Of a stretch of 64,000 nt of DNA, positions 36,125 through 47,586 are shown one piece after another. The DNA is from Adiantum capillus-veneris (taxonomy: Eukaryota; Streptophyta; Polypodiopsida; Polypodiales; Pteridaceae). Made by a program: the position numbers and the translations under genes. Position 1 is the stretch's first letter. Every line of letters begins with the position of its first letter. The stretch covers positions 11,174,001 through 11,238,000 of the forward strand of contig CM043967.1 of assembly GCA_014529385.2 (NCBI GenBank), read 5' to 3'. The notes beneath the pieces were generated by a model. The model had not been told where the DNA came from, searched no databases, and worked only from the letters and a program-made list of their open reading frames with translations.

Positions 36125-37893
36125 GCAGTTTTATGGTCAACTAGCTAGGGGATGTCTACGCAAGTTTTGAAGCAAGTTGGAGTGTGTGTATAAGCAAAAG
36201 CTTTCGAGGTCAAGATCGGTGAGGACGGTTCTTTGAACCCTAAAGGTGGCAATTGCACATATACTTTTTGGCCGACATTCTAGAAAGCCGTGAAATTGAT
36301 GATGCTCTCATCAAGTGCTAACCGGCATCTCCTCGGCAAAGTCAAAGCTCAAAGGCTAAGAGGAGGTTTTGAGCTACTATGATTGTAGCGAGCATGGCCT
36401 CCATAGTGGTCACTGCCCCGGCCAGAGACGCTTGAGTCCATGTATGGGCTGCCAATAATGTTTCCAGCCATTCAAGGTGGGAACCCACTCTTGAAATGAG
36501 GTTTTTTTCAAAGTGATTTAATAATAAAAAACATTTCCCGCTGATGGCGACAATTCTCAGTATGGGCCTGCACATGGGCGCCTCCGGCACGAGAAGGGGA
36601 AGCCACCACGAGGTGAGGTGAGGGGCGCCATGCTTATGAAGGCTCCCAGTTGCAGAGTGCATGCTACAGAGCGGGAGAAAAAAAGGAGTGCATGCTACAG
36701 AGCGGGAGAAAAAAAGGTTCAAAGAGCTGAAGCCATGACATGAGGAGGTGCCAAGAAGGCGCTAGAAACCTATGCAACCTAAAGGAGGGGCCTCCACGGA
36801 CAGTTCACTACATGAAGTAAGCCGGAGCTCACCAAGGGCGCGCTGCAGGAGCACAGGCTGAATTTCAGATAGAGAAGGAGCTGAGCCTGCCTTGGGCGTG
36901 AGAAAGGGGGGCCTTGGAGAGCACGTTGCAGGAGCTGGACGCCGTCAAGGGGGATAAGGCTGAAGGCTGCAAGATGAGGGAAGCATGGGAAAGGCATGCT
37001 GACAGAGAAAGAGAGAGAGAAGGTTATCGGGGCTATTGCAGAAGCCGAGAGAAGAGTTGGGCAAGGGAGGCTTTGATAGCACACACGGAGGGAGGCTCGG
37101 ATTGTTGGGGAGGCCATGCTACACAAACTGCACCAGGAGGGTGACAAGAGGAAGGGGCCAAGAAGCTCCAGAATAGAATGAAGGAGGGCTCATGAAGCTT
37201 GCAGAGAAGCTCCGAGGAGGATCCACGCCATATAGAGCAGGGGCGGTCAGGTTCAGAGGAGGAAGGAGCCCATGCTTGGGGGTCCGTGTGCTGGAAAGAA
37301 GCAGCAGCTAGTGTCGAGGGCTGAGCCTGCACGTGAAGAGATCAAAAGTAGGTGATGAAGGCAAAGAGCTGAGGGTGCTAGCCATTTGTAGATTAAAGGT
37401 TGAGCTCAACAGGTGGAGTTAGAGAGGTCATGAAGAGGAGGAGCCAGTACTGCAAAAAAAGAGAGAGGAGGTCAAAGGCAAGTTGAGTTCAATACGGAGT
37501 TTGACCTGATCGTACCTGGCAATCTACAGTTATATGGTGGTGATCAGGAGCGTTCATGTCTACCTTAGCCCAACTAGGTGAAGCTTCTCAAAGTGCATGC
37601 AATGCGTCTGCAAGTCCAAGCAGGAGTTTGAATGTGTATTAAGAATAATGTTAGAGAGTACATGGTATCTAGATATCTTTTCAATGTTATTAGAGCGCTT
37701 GCATGGTTGTTCGCCTATACATCTCTTGCCTCGTCACACGAAGTTTTGTAGTGTACACCTGGCCTATAGTATGCTCTTCCCCTTAAGTAGTGCTTAATTT
37801 TCCACTCAAGAGCCTTTTGTAGTAGGTGTATAAAAAAAACTTTAGAGACGAAAGGTTCAATATCCGTATTGGTCAGCCTCAAAGGAGAGCAGA
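36125..37893. mobile_element. GC-rich ~1.8-kb insert in gag of element D, type unresolved
   Basis: Gag text breaks at ~37893 and resumes at ~36124. The segment between is distinctly GC- and purine-rich, unlike D. A plus frame at 36914-37144 (LQELDAVKGDKAEGCK) looks coiled-coil-like and may be a gene fragment. On the minus strand the segment starts A|TCTGCTCTCC and ends CTAG|T, which fits Helitron borders, but no 3' hairpin was found. No inverted or long direct terminal repeats were seen. CACTACAAAACTTCG occurs on the minus strand at ~37754 without a partner. Confidence 0.4.
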
Positions 37894-38653
37894 TTAACTG
37901 TTGGGAGATTTAGTGGGTGTGGTCTGGGTGTCTTTGTCCCGAGCCCCATCAACGTATTGAACATTCCCATCATACTCTGGTCGGTAATAACACTCATTGG
38001 TCTCATGGTTGGTCCATTTACCCTCGATTGTACACCACTTTTGTGGCCTAATTGGTTGTCCTTGTTGAGGTATCCCTTGTCTTAGTCCCCTCATAGGTGC
38101 TTTTTGCATGTTATTCATCATGTCATTCATCCTTTTGAGCATGTCTTCTATGGCTGAAAGCGGTGCTGTAGCAGCCGTTCCCACTTGTGCTGGTTTGGTA
38201 GATGCTGCTTTCTCGCTTTGGTTATCCTTAGGGACATCTTATTCATTGAAAATATCACAATTATCTCCTAAGTCTATATGACACATACTCTTCTAGGGTC
38301 GTATGCTTCTTGCTATATAGTATAGCATGAAGTTCTTTGTTTAGCAGTCCCTCTAGAAACAATGATACTAATCTTTTTTCTACAGGTATCTCTAGCTCTG
38401 GGCATCTTGCAATGTATTTTTTCATTTGAGTTGCACAATCCCTAACAGACTCACCTTGTTTCTGTTTAAAGCTGTAGATTTGAGCTACCGTATTGTGTTT
38501 GATCTCTGTTGTGGAACAAGCAGCTACAAATTCTTGAGCTAATGTATTTAAGTCCATGATTGACCTTGGTGGAATGTTTGGAACCATGTCAATGCTTTTC
38601 CTTCTAATGTCATTCCAAACCCCCCGAATTGAGTGTGGAAATCGAATATACAT
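37894..38653 (-). pseudogene. gag: gag capsid region of element D
   Basis: The frame 38653-38261 has the retrotransposon gag pattern: LAQEFVAACSTTEIKHNTVA, IYSFKQKQGESVRDCATQMK, ARCPELEIPVEKRLVSLFLE and LLNKELHAILYSKKHTTLEE. A second frame (38184-37894) continues with a polar region and the C-H-C text KWCTIEGKWTNHETNECYY. A stop and frame change lie between them. It is interrupted by the insert at 36125-37893. Confidence 0.85.
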
Positions 38654-38737
38654 TCTGCTCTTAGCACTTGCTTAAATCTTGCTAAGTGGTCGTATGGATC
38701 CCCAAATCCACTGTATGTTCTGACCCATTTCTAAAAA

Positions 38738-39600
38738 TCAGTGGTCTGACATGTCTATTTGGTTCAACTCCCGGTCTCCTGGCAGGTGGTGTCTTGTTTC
38801 GAGTCCTTTAAACCAGTCTGTTGGAAATAGTGACTCATGTAGTCCTGGACTGGCTTTAGTGTCACCCGGTTTTCTTTGTGATGAGGTGGATTTTGGTTTC
38901 TTAACAATACTCTCAGAAGATCTCTCACGGTGTTCTTCCCTTGGAATAGTTTTTGGTCCTTGGCCCAATATCCAATCCCTTATGGAGTACCCTTGGTATT
39001 TGGTTTGTTCCACCTCCTCAAGAGTCATCATAATAAATTTGTTGTTATAACAATCCCTAAACAGGTAGGTTGGTACATCTGTTGAACCCTTATCTTTGAT
39101 CTTGAAGATATAGATGATCTTCATGGGTGTTAGTTGTCCCGATTTGGCATACGAAGTCCATAGAAGCTCTTTGACGTTTCTATCCTCCCAACAATAGACC
39201 CCGATCCTATGATTATCTGTACTAAGCCGTTTCAAAGGCTTCAAATCAACTTGATCGTATCCCTCGAATTCTAAAGTTGGTGGTCCTTCTTTAGCTGTCA
39301 TATCTAGAATTATGGTGTTTACTTCTAACCCCCATTTGTCTATCATGTCAGGGTTTTTGACTTGTAAATACTAAGTTCCGTTTCTATCCATGTACATTTT
39401 TTCTTGTTTGTTTGCCCTGATTTCCTCTTCGAAGTCAATACCATGGTCATCAATGCGAATAGCATCCTCTTCGTTAGGATCCAAGTAAACGTGAGCTCCA
39501 TGTCTTATAATAAGAAAGTATATGCTTATGGTGCAATTTCGTTCCGATTTTTGAGTGAGTCGAATAGGACAACATTTCAAATGTTGAATTTGAAAAAGTG
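38738..39600 (-). pseudogene. ORF upstream of gag in element D
   Basis: The frame 39346-38738, extended upstream by 39580-39371 across a stop, encodes a protein of unknown family. Visible text includes RIGVYCWEDRNVKELLW, PTYLFRDCYNNKFIMMTLEE and GYSIRDWILGQGP, followed by a Ser/Lys-rich tail. It may be the N-terminal part of gag or a separate ORF like that of Ogre elements. Confidence 0.5.
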
Positions 39601-39619
39601 TCTGAGACCTCTTTAAGGA

Positions 39620-40404
39620 TAGTGTGCAAGGGATTGCCTTAGTTCACACTTTCTTCAGTGGATACTCTACTGGAGGTTTCTCCAAATATGCCTTGGTTTC
39701 CTAGTATACGACCAGATCTAAGGTTCATATAGACTTGTGAAGCCCTGGATAGAGTACTTACCGTCGGATTGACTTGTTGTCAATTTCTTGCACTTGACTT
39801 GATTGCAACTTCTGTCAAGTTGTCAATTCCTTGTCTGCAACCTGATTCTTGTATTAGTTTTAATCAAGTTAGCTATTCTTTCACAAAGACTTATACAATT
39901 CTTGCTAACTATTGTGACTGGTCTATGTGTATCACTTCAGATCAAGCTAAGTGAGTCAACAATTGAGACTTTCAGATTTTATTTTTGCAAAAAAAGGACT
40001 AATTTTGCAACCTAGAAACTGAGTGAACATGTACCAATTTGGTTCCGATTGACCCCAAAATTTCTCAGTTGTCTTGTATTATGCTGGTCTTACACTGTAC
40101 AAGTTCAAAAGTCAGAACTGGTGTCTCTGTGTAGTAGTAAATAATCACGATTATTTACTTTTCTCAGCTTTTTGCACTTTTTGGCTTGATTTGCTAAGTA
40201 TACAACTTGTTAAGGTCTCTGGATAAGTTTCACTAAGTTTGAACAAAATTTGTTCAAGTTTAGTAACTGTTTCGTGTCCGTAGACTCAGTTTTCAAGAAT
40301 TTGGCTTAAGTCTCACTTTTGTGATCCAAATTTCACCAAAATCGATTTGTGTGGTCTACTTGATATGCTTGACCTTGTGGTGCACTTAAATGTGCAAGAT
40401 TATC
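39620..40404 (-). repeat. Leader of element D, part next to the C insertion
   Basis: This is non-coding leader. The 22-nt near-palindrome lies at 40137-40158. The ~285-bp repeat unit that starts there continues across the chromovirus C insertion to 50215 when C and one TSD are removed. Confidence 0.7.
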
Positions 40405-43156
40405 TGTGAGGTCCTTGGCCTTGTCGAGAGGAGCGGAGTACCTTTGATAGGTCTCCAATCTTGATAAGGAAAAATCAATGGACATTGCCTTAGCTACTTT
40501 GTAGCCACGAGCATGAACCGTTAGTGAAGGATTGGTCCTATCTCGCTATGGCGGAGCGTGACCACCATAACCCTATCTAAAAACTATCTATAATCAATTA
40601 TACCTAAAAGTATAAATCTTAGAGTGACCAACCTGTGCGCTTTTTTTCCCATGTTTCAGAAGCACAGCCGCCAAGGTTTGTCTCTTTTAAGATTTATGAC
40701 TAATAAAAAAAAATTCTAGTGTTGGAAAGTTACCCGACTCATCGGGTCCACCCGTCCATAGAATGATACCGTCGGGTATCATTCTCCCACTTTCCACACC
40801 ACACTCACCCTTCTTTTGTTATCTAATTACTACCACACTGTTAAAACATACATGTTCCTTTATTTTATTTATGATACTGGTTCGTTAAAACAGCCCTTCA
40901 AACAGTATTACAAACAATAGTCAAACAAGAAGTCGTCCAATTTTAAACCAACAACCCTTGGATTAGGTTCACTCAAGAATCTTTATTGACGCTATTATGT
41001 CCGATCGGTGTATACATTATTCATAAAAACCCTGGTCCTCATGAGCGTCCCATACCGTTCGATAAGTATTCGTTGTGCTAATCTGGACGTACTCCCGTCA
41101 CAGCAACAACGGTGCCAATCTGGGCGTCATCCTCATGCCACGACAAAACAAAACTGCAGTATCCAGCTGGGCTAATCTGGGTGTACTCCCACCACAGCAT
41201 CAGCGGTGCCATCCTGGGCGTCATCTCACGCCTCGGCAACTGCCACATAATACCAGCGCTAATAAGTAGAGAGACTTGAGAGAAACCATACCGAAGGTTT
41301 TGGACAAACATTCTTTCCTATAGCAACCAGTTTAACCAGACAATCTTTCCTACTTGTCAAACATATGACGAGTTTCTTGGGGTTAAGCCCCGTGGTTTCG
41401 GTCCGTGTTTTCTTTTCATAAGGTAAATAATATATTCCTATGGTCTCGCATATGCAATGATGCATAACTTGAAATTGCAATACTAACTTGTACCATAGCT
41501 CCGAATTGGTCCGATTGGTGGAGACATAGCATTTTTCGCAGGGATTCCACCATTACTTGTACCAGCTTCATGATCATTAGCACCTTGGGTTCGAGCACGC
41601 TTTGGAGCCATTTTTTTTTTGTACTACACTTATGTTATACACTTAGAACTTTAAATTGGTCAATTTCCCTAGTAATCTCCTTGTTTTCAAAGAGAGTCTG
41701 TAATTTGAACCCTCGCCAACTCGGATTCACACTTAGTGTTGTTGTTCTACATCTAATTTCTATACATCAAATATTTGCTAATCTTAATTAATCAAAAATT
41801 AAGTGTGTAAATTACGAGTGAAGTTTAGGAATGCATTACTTTTATGCATGACATTTCTAATCCAATTCTATACTTCAACTAAATCAATTTTTAGTATTAT
41901 TCAAAATTCTATTTAACCTAATTGACAATAACATTGGTGAATGAGAATTTCATCATGTATAATAAGAATATGATGAGTTCTCTTATGTATTAACTTTCAA
42001 TTAACAATATATAAGTTAATAGTGAAGATGTACTAAGTAGAGAGAGTAGGTATACTTAGAGAGATTGGAGTAAAAGAAAACATACACACACATCTTTTCT
42101 AAATTTAATTGAATCTTACTAATCCATTAGAAAGATTAGAGTAAAGGAGAACACACACACATACTTTTCTAAAGCTAATTGAATCTCACCAATCTATTAG
42201 AGAGATTAGAGTAAAAGATAACACACACACACACACACATATCTTTCTTAAAGCTAATTGAATCTTACTAATCTATTAGAGATTAGAGTAATAGATAGCA
42301 CACACACACACACACATAACTAATTGAATCTTACTAATCTATTAGAGAGATTAGAGTAAGAGATAGCACACATACACACATATCCTTCTTAAAACTAATT
42401 GAATGCTCAATTAATACACACCTTATTAGTCCACTAGAGTTTTTGCTCTCTTAGTGGTTTGTGGACGTCTTCTCTCTAAGAGAAGTGGCAGCACTTCGTG
42501 AGCGCTATAGAGGCAATCTCTATGTCTAAAGTGTGAGCATGGATGCTCTATTTATAGCAGAAAGAAAAACGTCCAACTTTTTTTTCAAAAAAAAAAAAAA
42601 ATTTTTTTAATAAATTTTTTTAAAAATATTTTTTCCAAAAATCATACCCGCGTTTTTGGTACCCTTGTGGTACCCATGAGCTTGACCACTTTGTCATTAT
42701 CATCAAAAGATAAGGCCACACAAGCCCCCCCTCATTAAGATTAGTCAAGAGTAGCCTCTCCTTTTTCATGTGACAGTGTGTCCCACTTTGTCCCCTCTTA
42801 TGTGATCCATGTGCCTTCATTTGTCATCCCTGTGTATTCTTTTGTCTTTATAATTATTTTATTTATTTCCTTAATGATAATTTACTTTATATTTTTAAGT
42901 TAAACTTTACAATCTTATATTAACTTTACAGTAGTAAAAGAAAATTCTACAATCAGTAAATAAGTCTTGCAATAAGTTAGTTAGTGATTTATATAGCTAA
43001 ACATGTAAGAATTTTGTAGCGTAAATTTTAATTTCTAGGTTTTCTCAACCTACGATTCATAATTTGAACTCAAATATCTTAAATAAGGAGTGATGGTTCA
43101 AAAAAATACAAATGCGTAATAGAACTTGTGTGCAATTTGAAAGTAGAGACCTTACA
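40405..43156 (-). repeat. 3' LTR of copy C (2752 bp)
   Basis: Plus-strand ends are TGTGAGGTCC and GACCTTACA. The gag exon-1 frame starts at 41611; relative to A it has one extra T (CCAATTCGGAG), and the donor is CAA|GTTAGT. The minisatellite is at 42050-42400 and the TATA box at 42547-42556. Confidence 0.93.
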
Positions 43157-43236
43157 ATCTCCCCAACTTAGAATTTGAGATGCCCTCATCTCAAGAACAG
43201 TGAAGGGTAATCCTTAAGAAGGGATGTCTCATCTTC

Positions 43237-44226
43237 CTAAGTAGCATCTTCTATAGAGAAATCCTTCCATAAGATAAGATGTTCTTTGATGGATCTATTA
43301 CTAAGCTTTCTCTCTCGAGTTTCTAGGATAGTATCAGGTTGGAGTTGTAGAACATCTTGAGCACGTAAAATGATTTGCTCATCATCAAGGACATGGTCAA
43401 GGTTATACACATAAGGTTTTAACAGACTTACATGAAATACATCATGCACTTTGAGATGAGAAGGGAGTTTTAGTCTATAAGCTTGATCACTTACAACCTT
43501 GATTATTTCGTAAGGTCCACAATATCGGTAGCTAAGCTTCTTATACCTTCCGAGAGATAGATTGCTCTTTTTGGGTTTTACTCGTAAGAAAACTTTGTCA
43601 CCTTCTTTGAAAATCCGATCAGATCTTTTTAAGTCGGCGTACTTCTTTTGTCGATCTTGAGCCGCTTGAATATCCCTTCGAATAGCTTTGGTTTGAGCTT
43701 TCATTTCTTCAAGCATTTTCTTTGAGGCTTCTACCCTTATAGTGGGGTCAGAAAAGTTAAGAGGTGATAAACATGCTTGACCATAAAGAGCATTAAAAGG
43801 TGTCATTCCAATACTTCTATGAGTAGAGGAATTGTATGCATACTCTACCAAGGGTAGGTATTGAATCCACTTGCGAGGTTCTCTATTGCAGTAGGCTCTG
43901 AGGATGTCTTCAATTACTTGATTAACTCTTTCAGTTTGGCCATCAGTTTGAGTATGATAAGCAGTACTAAAACATAATTGGGTTCCAATAGCTTGAAACA
44001 ATGATACCCAAAACTTTGAAGTAAACTTGGCATCACGATCGCTAACAATCCTCTTGGGTAAACCATGAATTCTGAAAACCTCCTTCACAAACAGACGAGC
44101 AATATCTAAAGCTGTAAAGGTTGTCTTGACTGGGATTAAGTGAGCCACTTTAGTAAGCAAGTCGACTATGACCATGATTGAATCATATCCAGCTTGGACA
44201 GAAGGAGACCCGGTGATAAAGTCCAT
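43237..44226 (-). pseudogene. pol: Integrase of copy C
   Basis: The frame is open over the catalytic core (MDFITGSPS, SDRDAKFTSKFW, QTDGQTERVNQ) and the chromodomain-like end (RSIKEHLILWKDFSIEDAT). It stops at 43237-43239, where A reads on with WKDETSLL, so the last ~20 residues are lost. A stop near 44230 separates it from the RNase H frame. At VAHLIPV it is continuous where A has the CACTA element. Confidence 0.92.
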
Positions 44227-44238
44227 GCTAATACATTC

Positions 44239-45009
44239 TCATTTCATTTGGGGAATATCTAAAGGATGTAATTTACCTGGCATCTTTAGTCTCTCTGCCT
44301 TAATCCTTTGAAAAGACAAACACTGCTTGACATAGCGAAGGACATCACCCTTCATACCTTGCCAATAGTAACTTCTGCGAATTGCATTGATGGTTTTGGC
44401 ATAACCTGGATGTCCTGAAGTTGGGCCATCATGTGCTTCATATAGGATAGCATTCCTTAGGGTAGAATCCTTAGGTATGCATAGTCGATTCCTATAGTAA
44501 ATTTTCCCATCTTCTAAGGAATAATGTAGAGGTTTAGGCTGATTTGATGATATCCTCTCTTCACGTAGGATACTAGCAAGCATCTGGTAATCTGTATCTC
44601 TGACAGCAGCATAGGAGACCTTGTCTAAAATAGGGTTGTTAGCCATGGAAATTGCCCCCAGAAAATCTTTACGGCTTAGGGAATCTGCTACAACATTATC
44701 CTTACCTGGTCTAAATTTAATATCAAAATCATATTCGTGCATGAGCTCTATCCATCTCCTCTGTCTCATGTTAAGGTTAGGTTGGGTAAAAATCCACTTA
44801 AGGCTCTTGTGATCTGTTACCAACTGGAATTTGCATCCCAATAGATAATGTCTCCATAGCTTGAGAGCATGAATAACTGCTAGCAATTCTAAATCATGTG
44901 TAGCATAATTCACTTCATGAATCCTAAGCTTCCGAGAAGTATAAGCTACAGGCCTATCTTCTTGAGTAAGGACTCCTCCTAATGCAAGGTTACTAGCATC
45001 TGTGATCAC
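44239..45009 (-). pseudogene. pol: RNase H and integrase zinc finger of copy C
   Basis: RNase H motifs are [22 protein letters not shown] and [11 protein letters not shown], with the catalytic Asp intact, unlike A. The zinc finger follows as GHPGYAKT...CLSFQRIKAE; the first Cys of the C-x-x-C pair is kept and the second is changed to Phe (CLPCQ in A), so metal binding is likely impaired. Confidence 0.9.
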
Positions 45010-46172
45010 CTCGAATTCTTGGGTGAAATCTGGAAGTTTTCAGAGAGGTTCTGAAGCAAGATACTCCTTAAGCAAAGTCGAAGAGAGCCACCCTTTTTCT
45101 TTTGGAAGAGAACAGGTGCACCCCATGGAGATGTACTAGGTTGGATAAACCCTTGCTCAATCAACTGTTTGAGCTGCTCCTTGAGTTCTATAGCCTCTGG
45201 AAGTGACATCTTGTACGGCGCTCTTGAGACTGGTTCACTACCTGGAAAAAATTTGATTTCATGGTCTACCTCCCTAGGTGGTGGTAGTTCAGAAAGTTCA
45301 GCAGGGAAAACATCCGAAAATTCTTCTAGCCACATTGGTTCAGGGTTGGAAGAAGATTTTTCTACTTTGTTTAGCTTGACTAGAAAAATTTGTTGACCCT
45401 TGCGTAACCCTTTCAAAAGACGATTAGCTTTGACCAAGTAAGCTTTTGGTCGTCCATTCTGGCCTTGAATAGTGACTTCTTGACCTAGGTTGTCCACAAA
45501 AGTAACACTTCCTTGGGCACAATGGATATTGGCATTATGACTGGCTAACCAATCCATTCCAAGAATTTCATCATAGATTCCTATGGGTAAGGTTCGAAAA
45601 GTAGCAGAAGTAGAGTATTCTCCCAACTTGAAATCTATTTTTCCCACAGTATACTGAGATAACACCTCCTTTCCATTGGCTAATTCAACTCTCATCTTTC
45701 TTGCAGGGTGTTGATTAAGTCCTAACCTCCTTAAACATTTAGGTGACAAGAAAGAATGAGTACTGCCACAATCAATAAGAAGCTCAAATTTTTCACCTTG
45801 GTGATTTGCAGGTGTTTGAATGACAACATATTGTTGTCTTGCTCTTGGGTTATCAATTGCAGCATGTAGAGTTTCTCTTTCCTCTTGTTCTTCTCCCAAT
45901 GTTGGTTCTCCTATGATAGCATTGACTCTGGCAGCCATTCCGCGCCCTCGACCTCGTCCTCCATTTCTTCCTTCACGATTTATTATTTGGCCTCGTCCTC
46001 TAGCTCGATTAGGTGTATTTGTTGCGGAGACTCGCCTACGACATACATTCCTGAAATGTCCTAGCTCGTTGCATTCATAGCATCTAAGATCTGCATTTTG
46101 AGCTCCCTTTGCTGAAGCTGCAACTATTGGATGAATTTGGTGAACTGGGTGAACTTGCCTTTGGTTCCACAT
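45006..46172 (-). pseudogene. gag C-terminus, protease and RT start of copy C, RT core deleted
   Basis: The frame starts MWNQRQVHPVHQ, has the knuckle CYECNELGHFRNVC, an RG-rich tract, protease LLIDCGSTHSFLS and DEILGMDWLASHNANIHC, the linker, and RT as far as GGSLRLC. There a 670-bp deletion (bases matching A 4607-5276) joins ACTTTG to CTTAAGGAG, removing the catalytic RT domain and shifting the frame. The stop follows shortly. This copy could not make reverse transcriptase. Confidence 0.93.
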
Positions 46173-46214
46173 CGTAGACCGTCCTCTCCTTCCAGCATTC
46201 CTTAAATTTCCATT

Positions 46215-46775
46215 TCATACCCTTTGAGAGTTTGACATCTCTTTAGCTAAGGGTTTAGCTCTTAAAAGAGCATCTTGCAAATTTACAGGCCTCATGGCTT
46301 CTAGATGAGTATTTAAAGGAGAATTTAGCCCTTGGCAGAAACGGGCTACTTGTTGATCTGCGGTCATTGGCGGAGCATAGCGCCTAAGAGTTACAAATTT
46401 GGAGTAGTATTCTTCCACTGTAAGATGAAACTGGCGTAAGTTGAAGAATTCATTCATCTTAAGGGATTCGTGTGCACGTGGAAGATAACGTCCTTTGACA
46501 GCATACTTAATGTCTTCCCAAGTTTGAGTGTTTTGAGCTACTTGATTATCTTTGCAGTGTTGTTTCCACCAAAGCTTGGCATCCCCCGTGAGACGAAACA
46601 TAGCCAACATTGCCTGGTTATCGGGAGTAGTACCAGCAGCAGCAAAATAATCCTCCATCTCTTCGAGCCACACTTCAGCATCGCGCTCAACTAGGGCTCC
46701 TTCCCCTTTGAAAGAGGGAAGTTTAGCTTGCTTGAGAAGTAGCTTTTTCTCTTGAAGAGATGTGTACACCGCACT
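46215..46775 (-). pseudogene. gag: gag capsid of copy C
   Basis: This matches A 3122 onwards. The codon matching the first ATG of A exon 2 is GTG, after GCACAG|AGTGCG. The frame is open through FRLTGDAKLWWKQH and LPRAHESLKMNEFF, where A has its TAG, and ends at a TGA (46215-46217; CGA in A). The lack of an ATG at the exon start agrees with initiation further upstream, in the LTR. Confidence 0.9.
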
Positions 46776-46951
46776 CTGTGCAATATAGATTAAGTGAAAC
46801 TTTATTGGATACTCTAATTTTAATCCACTTTAAGGCAAGACTTGATCAGACAATAATACAAACAAAAGATAATATTAATCCAAACTTTATTTATATACAC
46901 ATTATTTACGACCAAGGTTGGTAGTCTTTAGGTACAAGGATTGTAATGTCT

Positions 46952-47404
46952 CTATATTTTGAGTTTAGTGACTACAAAAGGATAGGCTAAAGGATTAAAA
47001 TAATAAGTTTCCTTTGACCCTTGAAAGCTACGAGATACACATATGGGTCGAATCCTACCACCATGGATAACTTTTGTAACTTGGTTATAGACCCATTGAG
47101 TCTGAGATATCTTTTCTCCTCCCAAGGTAATGGTAGCATTCGGATTCTTAGTACCAATGAAAAGATAAACTTCGATGACTTTTAACTCCTCTGCCCAACG
47201 AAGTTTCTTGAGATTGGTATACATGCACCATATCTTGTCAACATCAATGGTATAGATTCCTCCAGATGGACTCCAGTTGATACCCCATCCTCTATGCACC
47301 CTTGGAATAGGTGGTACAAACACCCTATCCAAAATCATCATCACCCTTTTTTGAAACTGATAATTTTGTGATTGGCATGCATTTTCAAACATGATGGTGA
47401 ACAC
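46952..47404 (-). CDS. Intact extra ORF between PBS and gag, copy C
   Basis: This frame of ~150 residues (first ATG at 47392) reads FTIMFENACQ, RVHRGWGINWSPSGGIYTID, RWAEELKVIEVYLFIGTKN and GGRIRPICVSRSF. It is closely similar to A 2492-2945, where a 1-bp insertion breaks it. Upstream in-frame text reaches FLVQENVHSAYQKF before a TGA, so a further exon may exist. There is no signal peptide or known motif, and function is unknown. It would be removed by the predicted gag splice. Confidence 0.6.
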   Translation of the reverse strand: MFTIMFENACQSQNYQFQKRVMMILDRVFVPPIPRVHRGWGINWSPSGGIYTIDVDKIWCMYTNLKKLRWAEELKVIEVYLFIGTKNPNATITLGGEKISQTQWVYNQVTKVIHGGRIRPICVSRSFQGSKETYYFNPLAYPFVVTKLKI

Positions 47405-47566
47405 CTGGAATTTCTGGTAGGCTGAATGAACATTTTCCTGTACCAGGAAAGTTCAGTCTTCAATACCATATAAAAACTCAAAACCATTTTTCTAGGTTCT
47501 TCTATTATTTCAAACATTCGCATCCTTCAATATCCAAACATCAATCTAAAAATCTCCCCAAGCTTT

Positions 47567-47584
47567 AACCTAGGCTCTGATACC
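47567..47584 (-). promoter_or_regulatory. Primer-binding site of copy C
   Basis: In element sense CGGTATCAGAGCCTAGGT follows the 5' LTR after two bases. It differs from the tRNA-Met site of A at the first base (T to C). Confidence 0.85.
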
Positions 47585-47586
47585 GG

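Noticed and set aside
41075-41269. 64-77-codon ORFs in the LTRs (MLIWTYSRHSNNGANLG and antisense)
   Set aside because: They cover the diverged GATGACGCCCAG repeat in both strands and show no sign of selection; shadows of repeat structure.
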